From positions 51,185 through 89,090 of the forward strand of contig JAPYUK010000004.1 in the NCBI GenBank assembly GCA_029936155.1: 37,906 nt of DNA. The letters are read 5' to 3'. Made by a program: the position numbers and the translations under genes. Positions 16,841-24,890 of this stretch are shown here, piece after piece. The notes beneath the pieces were generated by a model. That model worked only from the letters and a program-made list of their open reading frames with translations. It ran no database searches and was not told the origin of the DNA. The first letter of the stretch is position 1, and each line of letters begins with the position of its first letter. Origin of the DNA: Dehalococcoidia bacterium (lineage in GTDB: Bacteria; Chloroflexota; Dehalococcoidia; Lucifugimonadales; Lucifugimonadaceae).

Positions 16841-17317
16841 ATGACTGTTCACAATATTTACCACACAGGCTTTGTCGTCGAAAACCTCGACACAGCCCTC
16901 GATTTCTACACACGAGTACTCGGGATGGCCATCGAGCGCGAGCCCGCATTCACCGAAACATCCTGGATCTCTGAAGTAGTCGGCTACGAAAACGTGAAAA
17001 TGCGCCAGGCCTACGTTGGTGTAGGTGACGGCCACTCGATAGAGCTCATCGAGTACATCCGACCAAGGGGTGAGGCACGATCCGACCAACACGATCGCAA
17101 CCGTCCCGGCTCTGCCCACGCCGCCATGGTCGTCGATCACGTTCCCACCTGGCGAAAACGACTCGAAGCTGAAGGCATCGAGGTCTATGGGCCCCGTGAA
17201 GAGCGTGATCTCAATTATCCGTGGGCGAGATATGCTATCTACTTCCAAGACCCCGACGGTAACTGGCTAGAAATGATCTCCCGCAACCCCAAGCCCGCGG
17301 GTTCGACCGAGAACTAG
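16841..17317 (+). CDS. VOC superfamily (glyoxalase/dioxygenase fold) protein
   Basis: The 158-residue product is a two-module vicinal oxygen chelate protein. Metal-ligand positions fit the glyoxalase/epimerase type: His8 (IYHTGFVVENL), Glu68 or Glu71 (SIELIEYI), His93 (SAHAAMVV) and Glu144 (DPDGNWLEMI). LDTALDFYTRVLGM is the standard first helix. I start at ATG 16841 since residues before it do not match the family. Candidate activities include a lactoylglutathione lyase-like, epimerase or dioxygenase reaction; the substrate cannot be told. It begins 71 bp after the transporter. Confidence 0.9.
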   Translation: MTVHNIYHTGFVVENLDTALDFYTRVLGMAIEREPAFTETSWISEVVGYENVKMRQAYVGVGDGHSIELIEYIRPRGEARSDQHDRNRPGSAHAAMVVDHVPTWRKRLEAEGIEVYGPREERDLNYPWARYAIYFQDPDGNWLEMISRNPKPAGSTEN

Positions 17318-17407
17318 CGGACGGTGAGAACTCGTTTGAGTTGCTCCGTTGTAGCCACGACTGAGCTCGATGATATGGTTCACCCCGGCTTTTGGCGATG
17401 TGAGCCT

Positions 17408-17480
17408 CCCTTCCTTGATGGAAGGGATCGAGGGAAGGTGAGATGCGGCGCGCGACCAAGCACGAATGTGCGCCCGGAGC
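17408..17480. repeat. Dispersed repeat, type C (copy 1)
   Basis: Begins with the perfect hairpin CCCTTCC-TTGAT-GGAAGGG (17408-17426). Its 3' part, 17444-17480, matches the reverse complement of 35548-35584 at 36 of 37 bases. The hairpin part recurs at 21934. It lies in the start region of the TPR gene. Confidence 0.85.
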
Positions 17481-17488
17481 AAAACTAT

Positions 17489-18016
17489 ATGGTGGGTTGG
17501 ATTTCGATGCTTCTAGGTAGCTTCAGGCCGAAGAAACTCTCGTCTGTCGAGCAATCTCTCGACTCCTATGAAAAGGGCGTCGCGGCGATTGGAAAAAGCA
17601 AAACCGCACAGGCGCTCAGGCACTTCTCAGACGCCATTTCCGCCGCGCCAAACTCGTCGAAGCTCTACCACCACCGAGCCGACGCATTTGCACTCAATGG
17701 TCAGCACCTTGAGGCGATCACTGATTACGACGTAGCGGTCCGGATCGACCCCTCGTACGCCGACACCTATCTCGATCGCGGAAATTCCCGGTACGCGTTG
17801 GGGCATCTTCCGGACGCAGTAAAAGATTTTTCCGAGGCGATCCGACTGCGAATCGATTGGGCAGAAGCCTACGCAAATCGAGCAGTTGCTCACGCCGAAC
17901 TCGACAATCAGACCGAGTCCGATCAAGACGCGGAACAAGCCCGTTCCCTAGGCGTCAAACAATCCCGCCTCAACGAAATGCTAGAAGCGGCAAAGGCACC
18001 AGAAACCGCCAACTAG
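17489..18016 (+). CDS. Tetratricopeptide (TPR) repeat protein
   Basis: The 175-residue product has three consecutive TPR units: AAIGKSKTAQALRHFSDAIS, then YHHRADAFALNGQHLEAITD, and TYLDRGNSRYALGHLPDAVK, with a partial fourth (YANRAVAHAELDNQTESDQD). TPR proteins act as protein-interaction scaffolds; the partner is unknown. The N-terminus MVGWISMLLGSF is weakly hydrophobic, possibly a short anchor. I start at ATG 17489 (a second ATG is at 17507), because the longer frame from 17324 only translates the type C repeat. The GGAG used as ribosome binding site is the last part of that repeat. Confidence 0.85.
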   Translation: MVGWISMLLGSFRPKKLSSVEQSLDSYEKGVAAIGKSKTAQALRHFSDAISAAPNSSKLYHHRADAFALNGQHLEAITDYDVAVRIDPSYADTYLDRGNSRYALGHLPDAVKDFSEAIRLRIDWAEAYANRAVAHAELDNQTESDQDAEQARSLGVKQSRLNEMLEAAKAPETAN

Positions 18017-18158
18017 CGGTACTCGCACCCGATCCCTTCACTCCGCCGGAAAGTCGACAACCCCCAAGTCGTCAGTTCCATCCCCCTATCAACAACTCGC
18101 ATGCAATCATCGCTACTAAGCGTTAGAATCTCGCTCAGAACAGGCGCCAGGAATAACC

Positions 18159-19589
18159 ATGACCACGACCCATGCTCGAATCGACGAATCGCTAGTTGCA
18201 CACCTGCTTCGGCGCGCCAGCTTCGGAGGCACCACTGAAGAGCTGAGTCACTTCTCAGAAATCGAGTACGAGACAGCGGTCGACGAGCTACTCAACGCCC
18301 GCGACACCATGTCAATACCGCAGGACATTATCCGCCGATATCACGTCGATATGTCCGACCTCCGCACACGTCCTTCTTCAAGCGGCAACTGGCTGTACCA
18401 CATGGTCAATACTGACGCCCCGCTAGTCGAAAAAGTAAATTTGTTCTGGCACCGTATTTTCGCAACCGGTCAAACCAAGCTCATCCAGGGCAAGGCGATG
18501 ACGACCCAGCTCGACATGTTCCGCGAGTTCGGCCTCGGCAAGTTCGACGAGCTTCTTCTTCAGCTTTCCAAAAACCCGGCAATGATCATGTGGCTCGACA
18601 ATCAGGACAATCACAAGGGCTCAATCAACGAGAACTACGGCCGAGAAATCCTCGAACTGTTTGCTATGGGCGCAGGCAACTACACCGAGGAAGACATCAA
18701 GGAATGTTCCCGAGCCTTTACCGGTTGGACAGTCGAAAACACCGACTACATGGCGCTCAAGATGCGCAACAACACGATGCGCCCCTACGGCTACGTCAAC
18801 TGGCAGTTTAAGTTTGACCCCGAAGATCACGACGACGGCGAAAAAATCTTCTTAGGCGAGACGGGCAACTTCAACGGCGAAGATGTGATCGCCATCATCT
18901 GCAAGCAGCCTGCGACCGCCGGATTCGTCGCACGGCACCTCTATCACTATTTCGTTGCCGACGAGCTTCCAGTGCCGCAATGGCCGCACTTCCCGCCATT
19001 AAACCCGGAGGCGATCAAGGTGATGACAGACGCCTACTTCGAGTCCGGTTACTCGATAAAGGCGATGCTTCGAGCGCTGCTCCTGTCCGACTCGTTCAAA
19101 TCTGAAGCCGCATGGAACGCTCGGGTAAAGAGCCCGATCGAACTCGTAGTAGGAACACTTCGACTAGCGGGCGGCTACGACGGTCCTACCCACGACGTCT
19201 ACGGGCATATCGCCTCATCCAGCTTTATGGGGCAAGACATCTACGCACCTCCGAGCGTCGAAGGCTGGATGGGTGGAGCCGACTGGATTTCCACCGGATC
19301 GATGGTCCAGCGAGTCAACTTCGCCAGCGACATCATCGGTGACCTCGATCGCGAAGGCATCGTCGAGCTGGTCGAAAGTATTCGCGCAGACGCCGGAGAG
19401 GGCGCTTCTCCAGAGTCTCTCGTTCAGGCGAGCCTCAAGCATCTAGGAAATATTCAAGTTTCCGACCAGGTAAATGAGGGGCTGGCAGAGTTTGCTTCGA
19501 ACTTTGAAAACACAGTGAGGCCGTCGAATGAAAACATAGCCTCACTACTCCAGCTCATCGTGGCGACCCGAGAGTTCCAGTTCGTCTAA
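18159..19589 (+). CDS. DUF1800 domain protein
   Basis: The 476-residue product spans the DUF1800 family: HLLRRASFGGTTEEL at the N-terminus, WLYHMVNTDAPLVEKVNLFWHRIF, then NENYGREILELFAMGAGNYT and ECSRAFTGWTVEN, a middle region with the LSDSFKSEAAWNARVKSPIEL element, and QDIYAPPSVEGWMGGADWIST near the C-terminus. Biochemical function is unknown. No signal peptide is visible. AGGA precedes the ATG. Stop and the next ATG are three bases apart, so it is translationally linked to the NHL gene; DUF1501 follows, the partner with which DUF1800 is commonly paired. Confidence 0.93.
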   Translation: MTTTHARIDESLVAHLLRRASFGGTTEELSHFSEIEYETAVDELLNARDTMSIPQDIIRRYHVDMSDLRTRPSSSGNWLYHMVNTDAPLVEKVNLFWHRIFATGQTKLIQGKAMTTQLDMFREFGLGKFDELLLQLSKNPAMIMWLDNQDNHKGSINENYGREILELFAMGAGNYTEEDIKECSRAFTGWTVENTDYMALKMRNNTMRPYGYVNWQFKFDPEDHDDGEKIFLGETGNFNGEDVIAIICKQPATAGFVARHLYHYFVADELPVPQWPHFPPLNPEAIKVMTDAYFESGYSIKAMLRALLLSDSFKSEAAWNARVKSPIELVVGTLRLAGGYDGPTHDVYGHIASSSFMGQDIYAPPSVEGWMGGADWISTGSMVQRVNFASDIIGDLDREGIVELVESIRADAGEGASPESLVQASLKHLGNIQVSDQVNEGLAEFASNFENTVRPSNENIASLLQLIVATREFQFV

Positions 19590-19592
19590 TTC

Positions 19593-20606
19593 ATGGCTAC
19601 TCAATTAAAATCAAAAGTGAACTACGTCGACACGATCGGTTTTGGCGCTGACGTCGGAGGCCGCGGCTTTCACATCCCAATCGACCTCTCGATCCGCCCG
19701 GACGGCCGAATATTTGTTGCGAACCGCAGCCCCGCGCATCGCAAGGGAATTCGCGTTGGCATCTGTGACATCAACCATGGCTGGTACCACGAGTTCGGCA
19801 GCGACGGCAATGGCGATGGCCAGTTCACAGGCCCGACAGCGATTACGCACGGACCAGATGATCGGGTGTATCTGGCTGATGAAGAACTCAACCGAATCAC
19901 CGTTTACGATCCCGATGGCGAGTTCATCTCAAAGTGGGGTGAAAAGGGCAGTGATCCTGGCCAGATCAGCGGACCGTCGGGCTTGAAATTCACGTCCCGT
20001 GGCGATCTTCTCGTCGTCGACCACCTCAACAATAGAATCCAGCGCATGACTGCCGACGGCGGGTATATCTCGCACTTCGGTACCTCGGGCACGGGCGAAG
20101 GCGAATTCAACCTTCCGTGGGGCATCGATACTGATTCGATTGACAATATCTACGTCGCAGATTGGCAAAACGACCGTATCCAGCGATTTACGTCGGATGG
20201 CGTGTTTATCGATGCCCACGGTTCGCCCGGTACCGGCGATCACCAGTTCAACCGACCCTCAGACGTTGCGGTAGACCAGGATGGCTTCATCTACGTTGCT
20301 GACTGGCTCAACCAGCGCGTGCAGGTGTTCGACGGCAGCTGGAACTTCATCAAATCCCTACGCGGCGAAGCCACGGTTTCGCCGTGGGCGCAGGACTACC
20401 TCAACGCCAACGCCGATGAGGCCGAGGCCCGAACCCGCTTCAACTCTCTAGTAGAAGTAGACCAAGGTGCCCCGCACGAAGTCTCTTCGAAAGTCGAAAG
20501 CTACCTCTGGGATCCAACCGCAATCGAAATCGACCCCGAAGGCCGTCTAATCATCACCGACTCCCTCCGTCACCGACTACAGGTCTACCAACGATCCAAC
20601 GAATAG
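19593..20606 (+). CDS. NHL-repeat beta-propeller protein
   Basis: The 337-residue product is made of six or so NHL/SMP-30-like blades. Repeated units such as DDRVYLADEELNRITVYDPD, GDLLVVDHLNNRIQRMTADG, NIYVADWQNDRIQRFTSDG and FIYVADWLNQRVQVFDGSW are evenly spaced by ~47 residues with G.G.G.F..P connectors. A non-propeller insertion (residues ~265-305) interrupts the last blades. No export signal is seen. It lies between DUF1800 and DUF1501, so it may be a scaffold or sensor for those proteins, although this is inference. Related propellers have peptidylglycine lyase-like or lactonase-like activities; nothing here proves a reaction. Confidence 0.92.
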   Translation: MATQLKSKVNYVDTIGFGADVGGRGFHIPIDLSIRPDGRIFVANRSPAHRKGIRVGICDINHGWYHEFGSDGNGDGQFTGPTAITHGPDDRVYLADEELNRITVYDPDGEFISKWGEKGSDPGQISGPSGLKFTSRGDLLVVDHLNNRIQRMTADGGYISHFGTSGTGEGEFNLPWGIDTDSIDNIYVADWQNDRIQRFTSDGVFIDAHGSPGTGDHQFNRPSDVAVDQDGFIYVADWLNQRVQVFDGSWNFIKSLRGEATVSPWAQDYLNANADEAEARTRFNSLVEVDQGAPHEVSSKVESYLWDPTAIEIDPEGRLIITDSLRHRLQVYQRSNE

Positions 20607-20621
20607 TGCCGATCACTGTCA

Positions 20622-20640
20622 TGCTGAACTTGATTCAGTA
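20622..20640. repeat. Dispersed palindromic repeat, type A (degenerate)
   Basis: TGCTGAA-CTTGA-TTCAGTA preceded by TGTCA. It lies in the 177-bp gap between the NHL and DUF1501 genes. Confidence 0.75.
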
Positions 20641-20783
20641 TCCCGTTCTCACATCACCAACCGATCGAGTCAGCGAACAACAAAACAACATAATGAGCCC
20701 CATCGAGGGTCACGAACAACCGCCAACAACCGCCCGATCCAGCCAACAACGCAAGTACCGAGGAAAGCCCAGTCCAGACCCCA

Positions 20784-21920
20784 ATGACAATCATCAAAAA
20801 GAGAGAAAAAGTCATCGTCGTTATCCAGCTCTCCGGAGGTAACGACTACCTCAACTGCATCGTTCCCTACGACAACGGCTTCTACAAAGACGCCCGCCCG
20901 AACATCCGCATCACCGACGAGCAGGTCATCCCCCTCGACAACGGCTACGGGCTCAATCCCGGCATGGGACCGATCAAAGATCTCTACGAACAGGGCAAAG
21001 TAGCGATCATTCACGGCATCGGATACCCGGTGCCCAATCGATCTCACTTCAGATCCATGGACATCTGGCACACGGCTGAGCCGACAACGGTAGGCTCGAA
21101 AGGCTGGCTTGGACAAGCGATTAAAGAGCTCGATCCCGAAGGCGAAAATGTTGTAACTGCAGTCAACTTTGGAAACGGACTCCCTCGTGCACTCGCAGCT
21201 CCCGGCGTTCCGGTCGCTTCGGTCGGTGATCTTGAGAACTACGGTCTGCTCACCGGCGTCTCCGGAACCAACCAGCGGGAACAGGCCCTCAGCACGTTCA
21301 GCCGCATGTACACACCGCTATTGGGCTCCGACACCGTGATGGACTACCTCGGCAAGACCGGTCTCGACGCCATGCGAGGAGCCGACATACTCAAGGAAGC
21401 GCCTCAAAAGTACCGATCGAACGTCGAGTATCCCGATAACCCCTTTGCCAAAAGCATGAAGGGCGTCGCGCAGGTGCACATGGCCGAGCTAGGTACCCGA
21501 ATTTTCTACACTCAGTACGGCAGCTTCGACTCGCACACCAACGAAGTGGCGCTTCAGTCCGCTCTCTGGGGAGACGTTTCGACTTCACTTGCGGCGTTCT
21601 TCCAAGATCTCCATGAGCATGGCATTGGCGACGAAGTCACGGTGCTGATGTTCAGCGAGTTCGGACGTCGTGTGCTCGACAACGGTACCGGAACCGACCA
21701 CGGCTCAGGCGGAGTCGCATTCGTGGTCGGCAATCAGGTAAAGGGTGGACACTACGCTGAATACCCGTCAATCGATCCTGTCGACTGGATCGAAGGTGAC
21801 CTCAAGTTCAACAACGACTTTCGAGGTCTCTACACCGACATCCTCGAAGACTGGCTCGAAGTCGACGCCAAACCAATCGTCAACGGCACCTTTGAAAAAA
21901 TAAAACCGTTCGTCGCCTAG
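20784..21920 (+). CDS. DUF1501 domain protein (alkaline-phosphatase-like fold)
   Basis: The 378-residue product carries the DUF1501 hallmark QLSGGNDYLN (residues ~15-24), then NPGMGPIKDLYEQGKVAIIH, SHFRSMDIWHTAE and the C-terminal MFSEFGRR...TDHGSGGVAFVVG. The motifs resemble metal-binding segments of the sulfatase/alkaline phosphatase fold. Family members usually carry a Tat signal peptide, but here the protein starts at MTIIKKREKVIVVIQLSGGN with none. It is 177 bp after the NHL gene and probably belongs to the same transcript. A type C hairpin begins 13 bases past the stop. Confidence 0.93.
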   Translation: MTIIKKREKVIVVIQLSGGNDYLNCIVPYDNGFYKDARPNIRITDEQVIPLDNGYGLNPGMGPIKDLYEQGKVAIIHGIGYPVPNRSHFRSMDIWHTAEPTTVGSKGWLGQAIKELDPEGENVVTAVNFGNGLPRALAAPGVPVASVGDLENYGLLTGVSGTNQREQALSTFSRMYTPLLGSDTVMDYLGKTGLDAMRGADILKEAPQKYRSNVEYPDNPFAKSMKGVAQVHMAELGTRIFYTQYGSFDSHTNEVALQSALWGDVSTSLAAFFQDLHEHGIGDEVTVLMFSEFGRRVLDNGTGTDHGSGGVAFVVGNQVKGGHYAEYPSIDPVDWIEGDLKFNNDFRGLYTDILEDWLEVDAKPIVNGTFEKIKPFVA

Positions 21921-21933
21921 CTGTCCTATCTTG

Positions 21934-22000
21934 CCTTCCTTGATGGAAGGGATCGATGGAAGGTGAAAGCGGCCAAGCCCGCGTCGGGCGCCCGGTGCAA
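21934..22000. repeat. Dispersed repeat, type C (copy 2, partial)
   Basis: Hairpin CCTTCC-TTGAT-GGAAGG at 21934-21950 followed by GATCGATGGAAGGTGA, matching copy 1 at 17409. The 3' half is diverged (GTCGGGCGCCCGG). It could double as a weak terminator for the DUF1501 transcript. Confidence 0.7.
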
Positions 22001-22047
22001 ACGCTGAAGTGGAGAGGCCTGTGTACTGTTGCCCGCTACAGTCAGGC

Positions 22048-22227
22048 TCAATCCGCCGCCGAACCAACCCGCTCCTCAACGACCGTCTCATCTGATGTAC
22101 GCGCCCTGGAAGCCAGCGTAAGCAGCAGCCCGATCGCGGCGAACGCCGCCACAAACATGAACGTAAAGCTCCAGTCGTCCATAAACGACTGAACCGCCTC
22201 CGGATTATCAGCCAGCAACTCCACCTG
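22048..22227 (-). pseudogene. C-terminal remnant of an MFS transporter
   Basis: The minus strand reads VELLADNPEAVQSFMDDWSF, TFMFVAAFAAIGLLLTLASR and ...EERVGSAAD before TGA at 22048. It aligns with the tail of the DHA2-type transporter at 15270-16769 (EVADNPDATLAYMAGWRTAF, LLVAVFALIGLVIALTTR). Only the last membrane helix and tail remain; reading upstream meets TGA at 22228-22230, where a different dispersed repeat begins. Confidence 0.7.
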
Positions 22228-22256
22228 TCATTGTGAGGAGGTACGACGTGGCAATC
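22228..22256. repeat. Dispersed repeat, type D (TCATTG...GGCAATC)
   Basis: The sequence TCATTGTGAGGAGGTACGAC followed by GTGGCAATC resembles intergenic repeats often seen in Chloroflexota genomes. It marks the exact upstream limit of the transporter remnant. Only one copy is seen in this window. Confidence 0.5.
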
Positions 22257-22326
22257 ACGATAGACATGAAACAGCCCGACTAATTAGTCAACCCCAACCA
22301 TGCCGCAGAAAACGTGGCTATGCCAC

Positions 22327-23736
22327 CTAGAAGTGGATAGCTTCTCCCGTAACAGCCGCGCCCGCCTCTTTGATCGCCTCTGACAGCGTTGGGTGAGCGT
22401 GCATCATCTTGTGCAGTTCAAGGTTCGTACCCTCAAGCATCTGCAGCATCCCGATCTCAGCAATCAGTTCAGTCGCCTCGGGACCAATAATGTGTGCACC
22501 GATGACCTCGCCTGAATCATCATCGATTAGCACCTTGGCGAAGCCCTGCAGCTCTCCGATTGCAACCGACTTACCGGCAACTGCAAACGGCACCTTGCCG
22601 ACCTTCACGTTGACGCCGTTTTCTCGTGCCTGTGCTTCAGTAAGACCTATCGAAGCGATCTGCGGTTGAGCGTACGTGCAGCGAGGCATATTGATGTAAT
22701 CCTCGATCGGTTCGGGATTGTGACCCGCAATCGTCTCGGCAGCTACCACGCCCTGATCGAACGCCACGTGCGCCAGCATCAACTTGCCATTCACGTCGCC
22801 AACGGCGTGAACGCCACCGACATTCGTGCGCATGTTCCCGTCGACTTCGATGAATCCCGGTCCAACCGTGTCGATCCCAACGTTCTCAAGCCCAATACCA
22901 TCAGTGTTCGGCTGCACGCCAACACCCAGAAGAACCTTGTCGCAGATGAACTCTTGTTTCTCACCATCTGCTTCGTACTGAACAGCCAGGCGGCCGTCTT
23001 TCTTCTCGACGCCCGACACGCTTGCAGAGGTAGCAAATTCGATGCCCTGTCGACCGAACTGGCGTTCTAGCTCGACTGAAACCTCTTTGTCCTCACGGGG
23101 AACCAGATGCCCGAGCATCTCGAACATCTTGACGTTCACACCATACGAATTGAAGTAGTAGGCGAACTCGCAACCAATAGCCGATGCACCAATAACAGCG
23201 ACTGCCTCTGGCTGTTCTCGAAGCTCAAGTGCGTGTCGGGAAGTGATGATGCTTTCGCCGTCGATCTCGAGCCCCGGAAGACTTCGCGCCCGTGCGCCCG
23301 TAGCAATAACAATATTCTTGGCGGTCAGAGTCTCGCCGCCCTCGACATCGATCTGTGTCGACGACTTGAGAGTCGCTTTACCCTGAACTAACGTGATCTT
23401 GTTCTTTTTGAACAGGAATCCGATGCCGTTTGTGAGGGTTTTGGAGACCTTGCGTGAACGATCGACGGCCTTCGACATACTCGCCGACCATTCGCCGACC
23501 TCAATGCCCCAGTCTTCGGCGTGCGAAAGATGATTCACGACTTCGGCGTTCTTTAATAACGATTTCGAAGGGATGCAGCCCCAGTTCAAGCAAACTCCGC
23601 CCAGTCCACCGATGCCCGTGCCGTCGTCCTTCTCGACAACCGCCACGCTCAGGCCAAGCTGAGCACCCCGAATCGCAGCGTGGTATCCGCCGGGACCCGC
23701 ACCGATGACGACGAGATCGAAGTTAGTTTCTGCCAT
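22327..23736 (-). CDS. lpdA: Dihydrolipoyl dehydrogenase (E3)
   Basis: This FAD enzyme reoxidises the lipoyl groups of 2-oxoacid dehydrogenases or the glycine cleavage system with NAD. The 469-residue product has the FAD-binding GAGPGGYHAAIRGAQLG at the N-terminus, the redox disulfide Cys49-LNWG-Cys54 (GGVCLNWGCIPSKSL), the NAD-binding GASAIGCEFAYYF, the second FAD contact GVHAVGDVNG, and the C-terminal HAHPTLSEAIKEA with the catalytic His-Glu pair. Length is normal. Its E1/E2 partners are not in the window. It is a lone minus-strand gene. Confidence 0.97.
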   Translation of the reverse strand: MAETNFDLVVIGAGPGGYHAAIRGAQLGLSVAVVEKDDGTGIGGLGGVCLNWGCIPSKSLLKNAEVVNHLSHAEDWGIEVGEWSASMSKAVDRSRKVSKTLTNGIGFLFKKNKITLVQGKATLKSSTQIDVEGGETLTAKNIVIATGARARSLPGLEIDGESIITSRHALELREQPEAVAVIGASAIGCEFAYYFNSYGVNVKMFEMLGHLVPREDKEVSVELERQFGRQGIEFATSASVSGVEKKDGRLAVQYEADGEKQEFICDKVLLGVGVQPNTDGIGLENVGIDTVGPGFIEVDGNMRTNVGGVHAVGDVNGKLMLAHVAFDQGVVAAETIAGHNPEPIEDYINMPRCTYAQPQIASIGLTEAQARENGVNVKVGKVPFAVAGKSVAIGELQGFAKVLIDDDSGEVIGAHIIGPEATELIAEIGMLQMLEGTNLELHKMMHAHPTLSEAIKEAGAAVTGEAIHF

Positions 23737-24064
23737 TCGAAATTCTTTTCTTTCTGGGGGAGGACCGGCCGAGTACGTTCATAAACCGGGCTCAATATCA
23801 GCATCACGACTACAGCATCGAGGCCGTTCACGCGCCCTCAATAACCCGCAATCCACAAAATCAATCGCCCGAGTATACGTGCGAAATTGCCGAAATTTTC
23901 ACTGCCAAGCTGAACTCACCACCATTGTCATGCTGAACCCACCACCACCACTGCCACGCAGGGGCCCCGCCAACTGTCATCCTGAATTCCTTTTCAGGAT
24001 CTTTGCTCGAGCCCGGCGAAGAGTCCTGCGCAAGTACCTAGTAAGCCACGCCACTTGCGACAGC
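23737..24064. other. Repeat-rich intergenic gap
   Basis: No gene is evident in these 328 bp upstream of lpdA. It holds a partial type A half-site (GTCATGCTGAAC near 23927) and a full copy at 23980-23999. Confidence 0.6.
23980..23999. repeat. Dispersed palindromic repeat, type A
   Basis: TCCTGAA-TTCCTT-TTCAGGA (six-base spacer), flanked by GTCA and TCTTTGCTCG. It lies between the small membrane protein and lpdA. Confidence 0.85.
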
Positions 24065-24379
24065 TTACTCGTCGTCCGAAATCTCAGTCATCATCGTTCC
24101 GATACTCGGTTCGTACGCCTTCTCCCCGCCTAGGGAGGTATCGAAGATCCTGTACGCCTTCGCGCCGAAATACGAAATCACCACACCCGCAATGGTGATG
24201 CCCACGAAAAATATCGACGAAACAAGAACATACGGCTCCCAGCTTACCGGGCACTTCCTGATCCCCGTACAGAGCCAGGCGCTGGTACCGCCATACCCAA
24301 CCGCAACCATCAACCCGACAGTTGCGCCAAGAATCAAACCAATTACGGCAGGGCGTCGATTTCGAATGAACTGAAACAT
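24065..24379 (-). CDS. Small two-helix membrane protein, unknown
   Basis: The 104-residue product has two predicted membrane segments, around residues 11-31 (AVIGLILGATVGLMVAVGYG) and 51-72 (VLVSSIFFVGITIAGVVISY). Two cysteines (LCTGIRKCP) sit in the loop between them and could form a disulfide if the loop is exported. The end is acidic (MMTEISDDE). I do not recognise a family. It is unpaired with neighbours, upstream of lpdA on the same strand but separated by repeat sequence. Confidence 0.7.
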   Translation of the reverse strand: MFQFIRNRRPAVIGLILGATVGLMVAVGYGGTSAWLCTGIRKCPVSWEPYVLVSSIFFVGITIAGVVISYFGAKAYRIFDTSLGGEKAYEPSIGTMMTEISDDE

Positions 24380-24563
24380 AGCGCCTCAATCCTATTGCCA
24401 ATTTTGTCTATACGCACTACCAATTCGCTGCGATACACGTACACCCTCGACGATCACCCTCAGAATCTCAAACACACACTCACTTTTTGTCACTCCAACT
24501 CCGACATATCCGTCTTATAGTTAGACGACTTCAAGAATCGAATCGGTAAGCAGGAGAAAATTC

Positions 24564-24890
24564 GTGCTGTTCGGAATACCTTGCGAAATAAAAATCGGCG
24601 AACACCGAGTGGCCATTACGCCCGAAAGTGCTCGTGAGCTGACCAGTCGTAAACAAACTGTCCTCATGCAGTCTGGTGCAGGATCAGGAAGCGGATACAC
24701 CGACGATTCATATCGAAGCGCCGGCTGCCAGATCGCTGCAACAGCAGACGAAGTGTGGGGCACTGCCGACCTCATCGTGAAGGTAAAAGAACCTCAGCCA
24801 TCGGAGTACGGATTAATCCGAGAAAACTCCGCTCTATTCACATTTCTCAGGGCAAACCCACCGATCCCGGTCTCGCCGAAAACCTCATGA
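24564..24890 (+). pseudogene. Truncated alanine dehydrogenase (N-terminal ~100 residues)
   Basis: The frame starts at GTG with AGGAG seven bases upstream and reads LFGIPCEIKIGEHRVAITPE, VLMQSGAGSGSGYTDD and ADEVWGTADLIVKVKEPQPS, the N-terminal domain of alanine dehydrogenase (about 370 residues when whole). Similarity holds to FTFL, then stops: the next residues come from a shifted frame, and the +2 frame reads DPGLAENLM, which looks like the lost continuation. The NAD-binding domain is missing. The TGA overlaps the aminotransferase ATG (ATGA). The translation start seems intact, so the fragment may now serve only as a leader. Confidence 0.8.
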
